Positions 1-5,898 of a stretch of 10,673 bases of DNA are shown in pieces. Position 1 is the stretch's first letter. The number at the start of each line of letters is the position of its first letter. The DNA lies in assembly GCA_913009915.1 (NCBI GenBank), contig CAJVYZ010000039.1, forward strand, positions 1-10,673, read 5' to 3'. The translations under genes and the position numbers were made by a program. The notes under the pieces were generated by a model. That model was not told where the DNA came from, ran no database searches, and saw only the letters and a program-made list of their open reading frames with translations. The DNA comes from an uncultured Gemmatimonadota bacterium. GTDB lineage: Bacteria > Gemmatimonadota > Gemmatimonadetes > Gemmatimonadales > GWC2-71-9.

Positions 1-99
1 GAGTATACTTGAGATCTATCATCAACTCTAAACAGAATTGTTTGAGAAAAATTTTCTATTAACTTTTTTTTGTTTTTTTTGTATTTTTCTTTTTTTTTT
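1..99. other. Sequencing artefact: past-the-end read-out (poly-A on the minus strand)
   Basis: This stretch is very AT-rich, with T runs interrupted by single other bases (about 63-99) and a disordered AT-rich piece before them. It abuts the outer end of an Illumina P7 primer sequence at 100. Read on the minus strand it is poly-A with miscalls immediately after the adapter, which is what Illumina reads show when they run past the end of a short library molecule. Its composition is unlike the GC-rich genes that follow. I see no biological feature in it and would trim it. Confidence 0.93.
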
Positions 100-165
100 C
101 AAGCAGAAGACGGCATACGAGATATATCAGTGTGACTGGAGTTCAGACGTGTGCTCTTCCGATCT
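100..165. other. Illumina P7 / TruSeq indexed adapter (contaminant)
   Basis: Bases 100-123 match the 24-base P7 flow-cell primer, which begins CAAGCAGAAGACGGC. Bases 124-131 are an 8-base index, ATATCAGT on this strand and ACTGATAT as read, which I recall as TruSeq index 25. Bases 132-165 match the 34-base TruSeq read-2 adapter that ends in GCTCTTCCGATCT. I see no mismatch to the remembered adapter. Genomic DNA starts at 166. Translated on either strand it gives well-known nonsense peptides such as SSDVCSSDL and RSEEHTSELQSH. Confidence 0.98.
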
Positions 166-558
166 GCTGACGATGTGGTCCCAAGCCGCGTCGATGTTGG
201 ACGCGTTGACTACGATCATCAGCTTGTCGTCGAACCGGTACACTGTGCAATCGTCGATGAAGGTTCCCGCGGGGGTGAGAATGGCGGAGTACTGCACCTC
301 GCCAGACTTGAGGGCCGCGACGTCGTTGCAGGTGACCCGGTTGACGAGGGCGTTCCGGTCCGGGCCGGTGATTTCGAACTCGCCCATGTGCGAGACGTCG
401 AAGATCCCCACACCGGTCCGCACCGCCTTGTGCTCGGCCAGAATGCCGGTCGGGTACTGCACCGGCATTTCGTACCCGGCAAACGGCACCATCTTCCCGC
501 CGAGTTCGAGGTGCACCGCGTGGAGCGGCGTGTGCCTGAGAGTCTCGTTGTCGGACAT
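166..558 (-). CDS. gcvT: Aminomethyltransferase (glycine cleavage system T protein), N-terminal fragment
   Basis: GcvT takes the aminomethyl group carried on the lipoyl arm of H protein and, with tetrahydrofolate, forms 5,10-methylene-tetrahydrofolate and ammonia. It acts in the cytoplasm in glycine catabolism and one-carbon supply. Only the first 131 codons are present, out of roughly 360-370 usual for the family. Visible family features are FAGYEMP (residues 26-32), FDVSHMGE (53-60), the IDD segment (101-103) carrying the conserved aspartate, and VVNASN (116-121). The ATG at 558 is chosen because it starts 2 bases after the argF stop and has a GGAG Shine-Dalgarno 8 bases upstream, inside argF. 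The reading frame runs on into the adapter at 165, where the residues RSEEHTSELQSH are artefact. The truncation is an assembly edge and not a biological break. Confidence 0.95.
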
Positions 559-560
559 GA

Positions 561-1463
561 TCAGGTCTCCAGCAGCTCGGCCATCAGGGCCTTCTGCACG
601 TGCAGTCGGTTCTCGGCTTCGTCCCACACTCGGGACTGCGGGCCGTCGATGACGCTACCGGTGACCTCCTCGCCGCGGTGGGCCGGTAGGCAGTGGAGAA
701 AGATGGCGTCCGGGTCCGCCTTGGCCATCAGGGCATCGTCGACCAGGTAGCCCTGGAAGGCCACTTGCCGGGCCTCGGCCTCCGCTTCCTGGCCCATGGA
801 GGCCCACACGTCGGTGGTGACGACATGGGCTCCTGCTACGGCCTCTTCCAGGTCTTCGGTGATGCTGATGGAGGTGCGGTCCTTGTTGCGGTCGAACACG
901 TCCCGATCGGGTTCGTACCCTTCGGGACACGCCAACCGGAGTTCGAATCCGAGGGTACCGGCCGCGTTGATCCAGCTATTGGCCATGTTGTTGCCGTCGC
1001 CGATCCAGACCACGGTCTTTCCTTCCCACCCGCCGATGTGTTCCCGCATGGTGAGCAAGTCGGCCAGGATCTGGCACGGATGCAGCAGGTCGGTCAGTCC
1101 GTTGATGACCGGGATGGAGGCGGTGGCGGCCAGCTCCTCGACTTCCGCATGGGCGAAGGTCCGGATCATGATGATGTCGAGGTAGCGCGAGAGCACCTTG
1201 GCCGTATCCGCGATCGGTTCTCCCCGGCCCAGCTGGATGTCCCTCGACGACAGGAACAGGGCGTGGCCGCCAAGCTGGTACGCGCCGACTTCGAACGAGA
1301 CGCGGGTGCGGGTCGAGCTCTTGGTGAAGATCATGCCCAGCGTGCGCCCGGCGAGCGGCTTGCCGGTGTCGCTCCCGTCCTTCATCCGGGCGGCGACATC
1401 CAACAGGTGGCTCAGGTCGTCGGCGGAGAAATCGGGGATGGCGAGGAAGTCACGCTTCGGCAT
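561..1463 (-). CDS. argF: Ornithine carbamoyltransferase
   Basis: The enzyme transfers the carbamoyl group of carbamoyl phosphate to ornithine, giving citrulline in arginine biosynthesis; it is cytoplasmic and usually trimeric. The 300-residue length is normal. The carbamoyl-phosphate motif STRTR is at 50-54, HPCQ at 128-131, the ornithine-binding DVWASMG loop at 219-225, and the catalytic-cysteine segment HCLPAHRGEE at 257-266. The SMG loop and HCLP point to ornithine rather than aspartate carbamoyltransferase. The direction is assigned as anabolic (argF) because no arginine deiminase genes are nearby, which is inference. The ATG at 1463 has an AGGA Shine-Dalgarno 5 bases upstream and its own promoter-like sequence at 1503-1531. 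The TGA stop is 2 bases before the gcvT start, so the two are probably co-transcribed. No ARG box was recognised. Confidence 0.97.
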   Translation of the reverse strand: MPKRDFLAIPDFSADDLSHLLDVAARMKDGSDTGKPLAGRTLGMIFTKSSTRTRVSFEVGAYQLGGHALFLSSRDIQLGRGEPIADTAKVLSRYLDIIMIRTFAHAEVEELAATASIPVINGLTDLLHPCQILADLLTMREHIGGWEGKTVVWIGDGNNMANSWINAAGTLGFELRLACPEGYEPDRDVFDRNKDRTSISITEDLEEAVAGAHVVTTDVWASMGQEAEAEARQVAFQGYLVDDALMAKADPDAIFLHCLPAHRGEEVTGSVIDGPQSRVWDEAENRLHVQKALMAELLET

Positions 1464-1502
1464 GGCCGTCCTGAGGTGGAGAGTGGTGTTCTGGCTGGGC
1501 TG

Positions 1503-1531
1503 ATTCTAGCGCAGGCGGAGGGGCCGGGCAA
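1503..1531 (-). promoter_or_regulatory. Sigma-70-type promoter for argF-gcvT
   Basis: On the minus strand, TTGCCC (1531-1526) and TAGAAT (1508-1503) are separated by exactly 17 bases. They resemble the -35 (TTGACA) and -10 (TATAAT) consensus with two and one mismatch respectively. The -10 ends 39 bases upstream of the argF ATG, leaving a short leader with a Shine-Dalgarno. It lies in the only gap between hslU and argF (1464-1556) and would give argF-gcvT expression independent of the hslVU transcript. This is a sequence match only; no start-site data are available. Confidence 0.6.
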
Positions 1532-1556
1532 GGACAGTGAACCCGGCGGGGGGGCA

Positions 1557-3029
1557 CTAGAGGATATAGCGCCGGAGATCCTCGTCCTCGACCACGGAGG
1601 CGAGTCGGTCCCGCACCGTGTCGGCATCGTAACGGACCTGCTTGTCGGGGAACTCGGGGAGCCGGAACAGCAGGTCTTCCATGAGCGTCGCCATGACCGT
1701 GTGCAGCCGGCGCGCGCCGATGTTCTCCATCCGGTCGTTGGCCAGGCCCGCCACCCGGGCAACCTCCCGTACGGCGTCGTCCGCGAAGGTCAGCTCGACG
1801 CCCTCGGCGGCCACCAGCGCGGCGTATTGTTTGGTAAGGGAGTTCTCCGGCTCGGTCATGATGCGGATGAAGTCGTCTTCGGTGAGCGGCTGCAGTTCCA
1901 CCCGGATGGGGAATCGCCCCTGCATCTCCGGGATCATGTCCGACGGCTTGCATGCGTGAAACGCGCCCGCCGCCACGAACAGAATGTGGTCGGTGCGCAC
2001 GAAGCCGTAGCGGGTCTGGACCGTCGACCCCTCCACGATCGGCAGAAGATCGCGCTGGACGCCTTCCCGGGAGATATCCGGCCCGGTCTGGCTCCGCTCG
2101 CCGACGATCTTGTCTATTTCGTCGATGAAGATGATGCCGTGGTTCTCGGACCGGTCGAGCGCCTCGTTGACGATGTCGTCCATGTCGACCATGCGGCGCA
2201 GCTCTTCATCGATCAGAATTCTCCGGGCTTCCGGGATGCGCGCCGTGCGACGCTTCTTGCGCTTGGGCAACATCTCCTGGAGCAACTCCGTGAAGTTGAT
2301 GTCCTGGCCTTCGATCCCCTGGGGAGGCTGCATCGCCTCGAGCAACGGAAATCCTTGGGGCGTCACCTCGATCTCCACTTCGCGGTCGTCAAGCTTGCCA
2401 TCGCGCAGGAGCTTCCGGAGTTTTTCCTGCGTCTCGACCCGCCGTTCCGCTTCCGCCGGCCCGGCCTTCTCGGCCTGCGCCTCGCCGCTGGGTGACACGA
2501 CGAACACCGCGCCCTCCCCCGCGTCAGCTTCCGCCGACTTGCGTACCGGCGGCGGTGCGGCCGGCGGCAGGAGAATATCGATGAGCCGGTCATCGGCCCG
2601 GCCCTCCGCCTGCGGATAGACCTCATCCTCTCGCTCGCCGCGGACCATGGTGATCGCCACGTCGACCAGATCGCGCACCATCGACTCGGCGTCGCGGCCA
2701 ACGTACCCCACCTCGGTGAACTTGGAGGCCTCCACCTTGAGAAACGGGGCGCCGGCCAGGCGGGCCAGCCGCCGGGCGACCTCGGTCTTCCCCACACCCG
2801 TCGGACCGATCAGGATCAGATTGTTGGGCGTGATCTCATCGCGGATGCCCTCCGGCGTGCGGGCCCGGCGCCATCGATTGCGGATGGCAATGGCGATCGC
2901 TTTCTTGGCGGCGTCCTGCCCCACGATGAACCGGTCCAACTCGGCCACGATCTGCCGGGGCGGGAGTTCCTCGAGCCAAGGAGTCGGTTCGGACTCGACC
3001 TGGGAATTGTCCACCGTCGGGTCGGTCAT
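1557..3029 (-). CDS. hslU: ATP-dependent protease ATPase subunit HslU (ClpY)
   Basis: HslU is the AAA+ hexameric unfoldase that recognises, unfolds and threads proteins into the HslV peptidase chamber in the cytoplasm. Visible are the substrate-gripping pore loop GYVG (108-111), Walker A GPTGVGKT (75-82), Walker B IIFIDEID (299-306), a sensor-2-like GARRLHT (438-444), and the C-terminal RRYIL that docks into HslV. At 490 residues it is longer than the roughly 440-470 usual. The extra length is about 20 N-terminal residues and an Ala/Pro/Glu-rich stretch within the intermediate (I) domain near 155-200. The ATG at 3029 overlaps the hslV stop in an ATGA; the Shine-Dalgarno is weak, so translation is probably coupled to hslV. 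The stop is TAG. A later start near residue 22 would remove the N-terminal extension, but the overlap favours the longer form. Confidence 0.97.
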   Translation of the reverse strand: MTDPTVDNSQVESEPTPWLEELPPRQIVAELDRFIVGQDAAKKAIAIAIRNRWRRARTPEGIRDEITPNNLILIGPTGVGKTEVARRLARLAGAPFLKVEASKFTEVGYVGRDAESMVRDLVDVAITMVRGEREDEVYPQAEGRADDRLIDILLPPAAPPPVRKSAEADAGEGAVFVVSPSGEAQAEKAGPAEAERRVETQEKLRKLLRDGKLDDREVEIEVTPQGFPLLEAMQPPQGIEGQDINFTELLQEMLPKRKKRRTARIPEARRILIDEELRRMVDMDDIVNEALDRSENHGIIFIDEIDKIVGERSQTGPDISREGVQRDLLPIVEGSTVQTRYGFVRTDHILFVAAGAFHACKPSDMIPEMQGRFPIRVELQPLTEDDFIRIMTEPENSLTKQYAALVAAEGVELTFADDAVREVARVAGLANDRMENIGARRLHTVMATLMEDLLFRLPEFPDKQVRYDADTVRDRLASVVEDEDLRRYIL

Positions 3030-3565
3030 GAACCCAACTCGACGATGGTGATGGTCGTGTTGGTGAACACGCAGATCTCCGCGGCGATGGTGAGGGACTG
3101 CTCGACGATGTCGCGGGCACTCAATCCGTCACGGCTGATCAATGCCCGGGCGGCGGCGAGGGCGTAGTTGCCGCCGGATCCGATCGCCAACAATCCGTCG
3201 TCCGGCTCGATCAGTTCTCCGGTGCCGCTGATGAGGAAGGTATGCGCCTCATCGGCCACCACCAGGAGCGCCTCCAACCGCCGGAGCACACGGTCGCTGC
3301 GCCAGTCCTTGGCGAGCTCCACCGAGGCCCGCGGCAGGTTACCGGGGTACCGGTCGAGCTTCTCTTCAAACTTCTCGTACAGCGTGAGCGCGTCGGCCAC
3401 AGACCCGGCGAATCCGGCCAGGACCTTGCCGCCCTTCAAGGTGCGCACCTTGGTGGCCCGGCTCTTGACTACGGTGTCGCCGATACTGACTTGGCCGTCA
3501 CCGCCGAGCGCTACCTTGCCGTCTTTGGTCACCGCCAGGATCGTGGTACCGCGAAACTCACTCAT
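3026..3565 (-). CDS. hslV: ATP-dependent protease peptidase subunit HslV (ClpQ)
   Basis: HslV is the proteasome-beta-like N-terminal-nucleophile threonine peptidase that forms a double hexamer and degrades proteins fed by HslU. The 179-residue protein has the family landmarks GDGQVS (22-27), [11 protein letters not shown] (49-59), the GTGE..EPDDG segment and [16 protein letters not shown]. The sequence begins MSEFRG then TTI, so the catalytic threonine is residue 7 behind a six-residue propeptide. This matches Bacillus ClpQ, which has a short propeptide, rather than E. coli HslV, where only Met precedes Thr. The ATG at 3565 is chosen by family alignment; the frame stays open upstream to 3682, but that extension would be translated repeat. 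An unusual G-run (GGGGGG, 3575-3570) sits 4 bases upstream as ribosome binding site. The stop overlaps the hslU start by 4 bases. Confidence 0.96.
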   Translation of the reverse strand: MSEFRGTTILAVTKDGKVALGGDGQVSIGDTVVKSRATKVRTLKGGKVLAGFAGSVADALTLYEKFEEKLDRYPGNLPRASVELAKDWRSDRVLRRLEALLVVADEAHTFLISGTGELIEPDDGLLAIGSGGNYALAAARALISRDGLSARDIVEQSLTIAAEICVFTNTTITIVELGS

Positions 3566-3576
3566 CGTGCCCCCCA

Positions 3577-3680
3577 GAATATCGAATATCGAATGCCCGG
3601 AATATCGAATAACGAAGTGAATTCGCGGCGGACCCCACTTCGATATTCGATATTCCTGGCATTCGATATTCCTGGCATTC
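3577..3680. repeat. Inverted and tandem repeat cluster built on GAATATCGAAT
   Basis: This fills most of the 123-base gap between xerC and hslV. Two 35-base arms, 3585-3619 and 3636-3670, are inverted copies matching at 33 of 35 positions around a 16-base spacer (3620-3635), so the region could fold into a long hairpin. Inside, a 16-base unit (ATTCGATATTCCTGGC on the plus strand) occurs as two perfect tandem copies at 3645-3660 and 3661-3676, followed by ATTC. The core GAATATCGAAT occurs at 3577, 3584 and 3600 on the plus strand and at 3655 and 3671 on the minus strand. It is AT-rich against a GC-rich background. It looks like a REP- or MITE-like dispersed intergenic element; no transposase is present. 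It could affect hslVU transcription or stabilise xerC mRNA, which is inference. Confidence 0.85.
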
Positions 3681-3688
3681 ATTATCCC

Positions 3689-4606
3689 TCAGGCCCTGGG
3701 ATGCGCGTCGCGATAAACCCGCTTAAGCCGCTCCACGCTGGTATGCGTATAGATCTGCGTAGTACTAAGCGAGGCGTGGCCCAGCAACTCCTGCACCGCC
3801 CGAAGATCCGCACCGGCATCCAACAGGTGCGTAGCGAACGTGTGCCGCAGCGAGTGAACGCTCGCCTCGTCTTCGCCGACCGCGGCGAACAACGCCTGCA
3901 TCCGCCGCTGCACGGTCCGGGCCGTCAGCCGCCGGCCGTGCCCGCCCACGAACACCGCCGGCTGGCGCACGCCTCCTCCCTGCTCCTCGACGGCCCGGTC
4001 CCTTAGGGGAAGGTAGCGGCGCAGCGCCCGTGAGGCCTTGGAACCAAGCGGCACGATGCGCTCTTTCCGCCCCTTGCCGACCACCTTGACCTGGTCACCC
4101 AGAAGGTCGAGCCGGTCGAGGTCTAGCCCGCTCAACTCGGCGAGGCGCATCCCGGTAGCGTAAAACAACTCCAACATGGCCAGGTCGCGCAATGCCAGAA
4201 ACTCGTCTCCCGACGCGCGGGCCTCGGCCAGGGTGAACAAATCGTCCATTTGCTGCCGGCCCAGCGGGGTCGGCAACCGCTTGTCGATCCGGGGAACCCG
4301 GGCGGCCTTGGCGATGTTGACGGCCACCCGCTCATTCAGCTGCAGGTAGCGGTAGAAGGAGCGGACCGAGGACAGAGCCCGGGAGGCGGAACGCTTGGCC
4401 AGACCGTTCCGCTGCAACTCCCCCAGGAAGCCGCGCACGCCGGTCCGGTCGACTGTGTCCCACGACCATGCCCCGCCGTAGTGGGCGTCGCAGAACGCGG
4501 TAAAGCGCGTCAGGTCGCGGGCGTAGGCCTTCACCGTGTTGGGCGAGTACTGACGCTCCTTCTCGGCAAACGCCAAGAAGCCGGCCACATCGGACGCGGT
4601 GGTCAC
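3689..4606 (-). CDS. xerC: Tyrosine recombinase XerC
   Basis: XerC, normally with XerD, resolves chromosome dimers at dif near the replication terminus. The 305-residue length is typical. The N-terminal SAM-like core-binding domain (about 1-95) contains the usual YSPNTVKAYARDL segment. The catalytic domain shows all expected residues: R154 (TGMRLAEL), K178 (GKGRKER), H251 and R254 (HSLRHTFATHLL), H277 (LLGHASL) and nucleophile Y286 (TTQIYTH). The start is GTG at 4606, overlapping the trmFO TGA as GTGA, with only a weak Shine-Dalgarno, so translation is likely coupled. Its place between trmFO and hslV matches the conserved topA-trmFO-xerC-hslVU order (codV in Bacillus), which argues for a core Xer enzyme and not a phage or integron integrase. 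XerD cannot be excluded from sequence alone, but the context favours XerC. Confidence 0.93.
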   Translation of the reverse strand: MTTASDVAGFLAFAEKERQYSPNTVKAYARDLTRFTAFCDAHYGGAWSWDTVDRTGVRGFLGELQRNGLAKRSASRALSSVRSFYRYLQLNERVAVNIAKAARVPRIDKRLPTPLGRQQMDDLFTLAEARASGDEFLALRDLAMLELFYATGMRLAELSGLDLDRLDLLGDQVKVVGKGRKERIVPLGSKASRALRRYLPLRDRAVEEQGGGVRQPAVFVGGHGRRLTARTVQRRMQALFAAVGEDEASVHSLRHTFATHLLDAGADLRAVQELLGHASLSTTQIYTHTSVERLKRVYRDAHPRA

Positions 4607-5898
4607 AGCTCGGCCACCCAGCGTTCCATGTCGACCAATGCCCGTTCAGCCATCAGGTCCTTTTTCTCCTTCTTCTTGACCTTGCCCGGCAGCGGATCGA
4701 CCAGACCGAAGTTGGCGTTCATCGGCTGGAAGTGCCGCGGGTCTGCTTCACGAAGATAGCGGTACAGCGCGCCCAGCATGGTGGTCGGCGGCGGGAGTAC
4801 CGCATCCCGGCCCCCTAGGCGGCGTGCCAGGTTGATCCCCGCCAGGAGGCCCGTGGCCAATGACTCGGTGTAGCCCTCGACACCGGTCAGTTGCCCGGCG
4901 AAAAACAGGAGATCGTCGCCCGGGGCGGTGAGCGCCGGACTCAGGACCGCGGGCGTCTTGAGATAAGAATTCCGGTGTAGGCTGCCGTACCGCAGATACT
5001 CGGCCCCAGCCATCCCGGGGATCATGCCGAACACTTTCTTCTGTTCGGGAATGCGCAGGCGAGTCTGGAAGCCGACCAGGTTCCACATGTTGCCCAGCCG
5101 GTCTTCCCGGCGGAATTGCACCACGGCGTGCGGTTCGCGGCCGGAACGGGGATCGGGGAGGCCCACCGGTTTCATGGGGCCGAACCGCAGGGTCTCCGGT
5201 CCGCGGCGGGCAGTTTCCTCGATCGGGAGACAGCCCTCGAAGTAGGCGACCTGGTCGAAGTCGTGGCCCTCGTGCTGGTCGGCGGCCACCAGGGCGTCGA
5301 TGAATGCCCGGTATTCCGACGCCGACATCGGTGCGTTGAGGTAATCGTCCCCGTCACCCTTGCCGTAGCGTGACATGGCGTAAAGCGCGTCGTGGTCGAG
5401 CGATTCGTTGGCCACGATCGGCGCGATTGCGTCGAAGAACGCCAGCGACGTTTCGCCGAGGGTCTCGGCGATGACATCGGCCAGCGCCGGAGACGTGAGC
5501 GGCCCCGTGGCCACCACGCCGGGACTTGGCAGCGAGCGAATTTCCTCGCGCACTACGGTAATCAGCGGGTGTGCCGTGATGCGACCGTCCACCGCCTGGG
5601 CGAACAGCGCGCGATCGACCGCGAGCGCCGAGCCGCCGGGGACCCGTGCCTCGTCGGCGCACGGGAGGAGTAGGCTCCCCAGCAACCGCAACTCAGCCTT
5701 GAGGAGGCCGTGGGCGTTCCGTACTTCGGTCGATTTGAAGGTGTTGCTGCAAACCAACTCGGCGAGGCGGTCGGTCTGGTGGGCGGGGGTCCGCACCACC
5801 GGCCGCATCTCGAACAAGGTAACGGGGACGCCCCGTTCGGCCAGCGCCCAGGCGGCTTCGCACCCCGCCAGGCCACCGCCGACGATGGTGGCGGTCAC
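4603..5898 (-). CDS. trmFO: Methylenetetrahydrofolate--tRNA-(uracil-5-)-methyltransferase TrmFO
   Basis: TrmFO makes 5-methyluridine at position 54 of the tRNA T loop, using 5,10-methylene-tetrahydrofolate as carbon donor and FAD as cofactor. The 431-residue protein begins with an FAD-binding Rossmann motif (GGGLAGCEAA, 7-16). It keeps the two cysteines implicated in catalysis in Bacillus, here C50 (VCSNTFKS) and C223 (FEGCLPIEE), and a C-terminal FAD-contact segment, AGQLTGVEGYTES (334-346). The related MnmG is much longer and lacks this layout. The start is GTG at 5898, inside the topA stop (GTGA), with an excellent AGGAGG Shine-Dalgarno 10 bases upstream within the topA end. Its presence means this organism uses the folate route rather than SAM-dependent TrmA for m5U54. 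A lysine-rich KVKKKEKKD patch (407-414) near the C-terminus may help bind tRNA, which is inference. Confidence 0.97.
   Translation of the reverse strand: MTATIVGGGLAGCEAAWALAERGVPVTLFEMRPVVRTPAHQTDRLAELVCSNTFKSTEVRNAHGLLKAELRLLGSLLLPCADEARVPGGSALAVDRALFAQAVDGRITAHPLITVVREEIRSLPSPGVVATGPLTSPALADVIAETLGETSLAFFDAIAPIVANESLDHDALYAMSRYGKGDGDDYLNAPMSASEYRAFIDALVAADQHEGHDFDQVAYFEGCLPIEETARRGPETLRFGPMKPVGLPDPRSGREPHAVVQFRREDRLGNMWNLVGFQTRLRIPEQKKVFGMIPGMAGAEYLRYGSLHRNSYLKTPAVLSPALTAPGDDLLFFAGQLTGVEGYTESLATGLLAGINLARRLGGRDAVLPPPTTMLGALYRYLREADPRHFQPMNANFGLVDPLPGKVKKKEKKDLMAERALVDMERWVAEL

Noticed and set aside
61..99. T-rich run as an intrinsic terminator or AT-rich promoter
   Set aside because: It directly abuts the outer end of an Illumina primer, and its complement is poly-A read-out. 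It is not genomic.
1523..1547. GCCGGG/CCCGGC stem after hslU as a terminator
   Set aside because: Only 6 base pairs with a 13-base loop and no U tract, and it overlaps the -35 of the argF promoter. It is more likely chance in GC-rich DNA.
693..2495. 600-codon plus-strand open frame opposite argF and hslU
   Set aside because: It is the antisense shadow of two well-supported genes in GC-rich DNA. The translation shows no recognisable domain and crosses the argF/hslU boundary and promoter.
3577..3680. Possible mini CRISPR array from the repeated GAATATCGAAT units
   Set aside because: Units are directly adjacent or inverted, there are no spacers of even length, and no cas genes occur nearby.
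3566..3682. HslV start at 3682
   Set aside because: The additional 39 residues would be encoded by the repeat cluster and do not resemble HslV. The ATG at 3565 aligns with the family.
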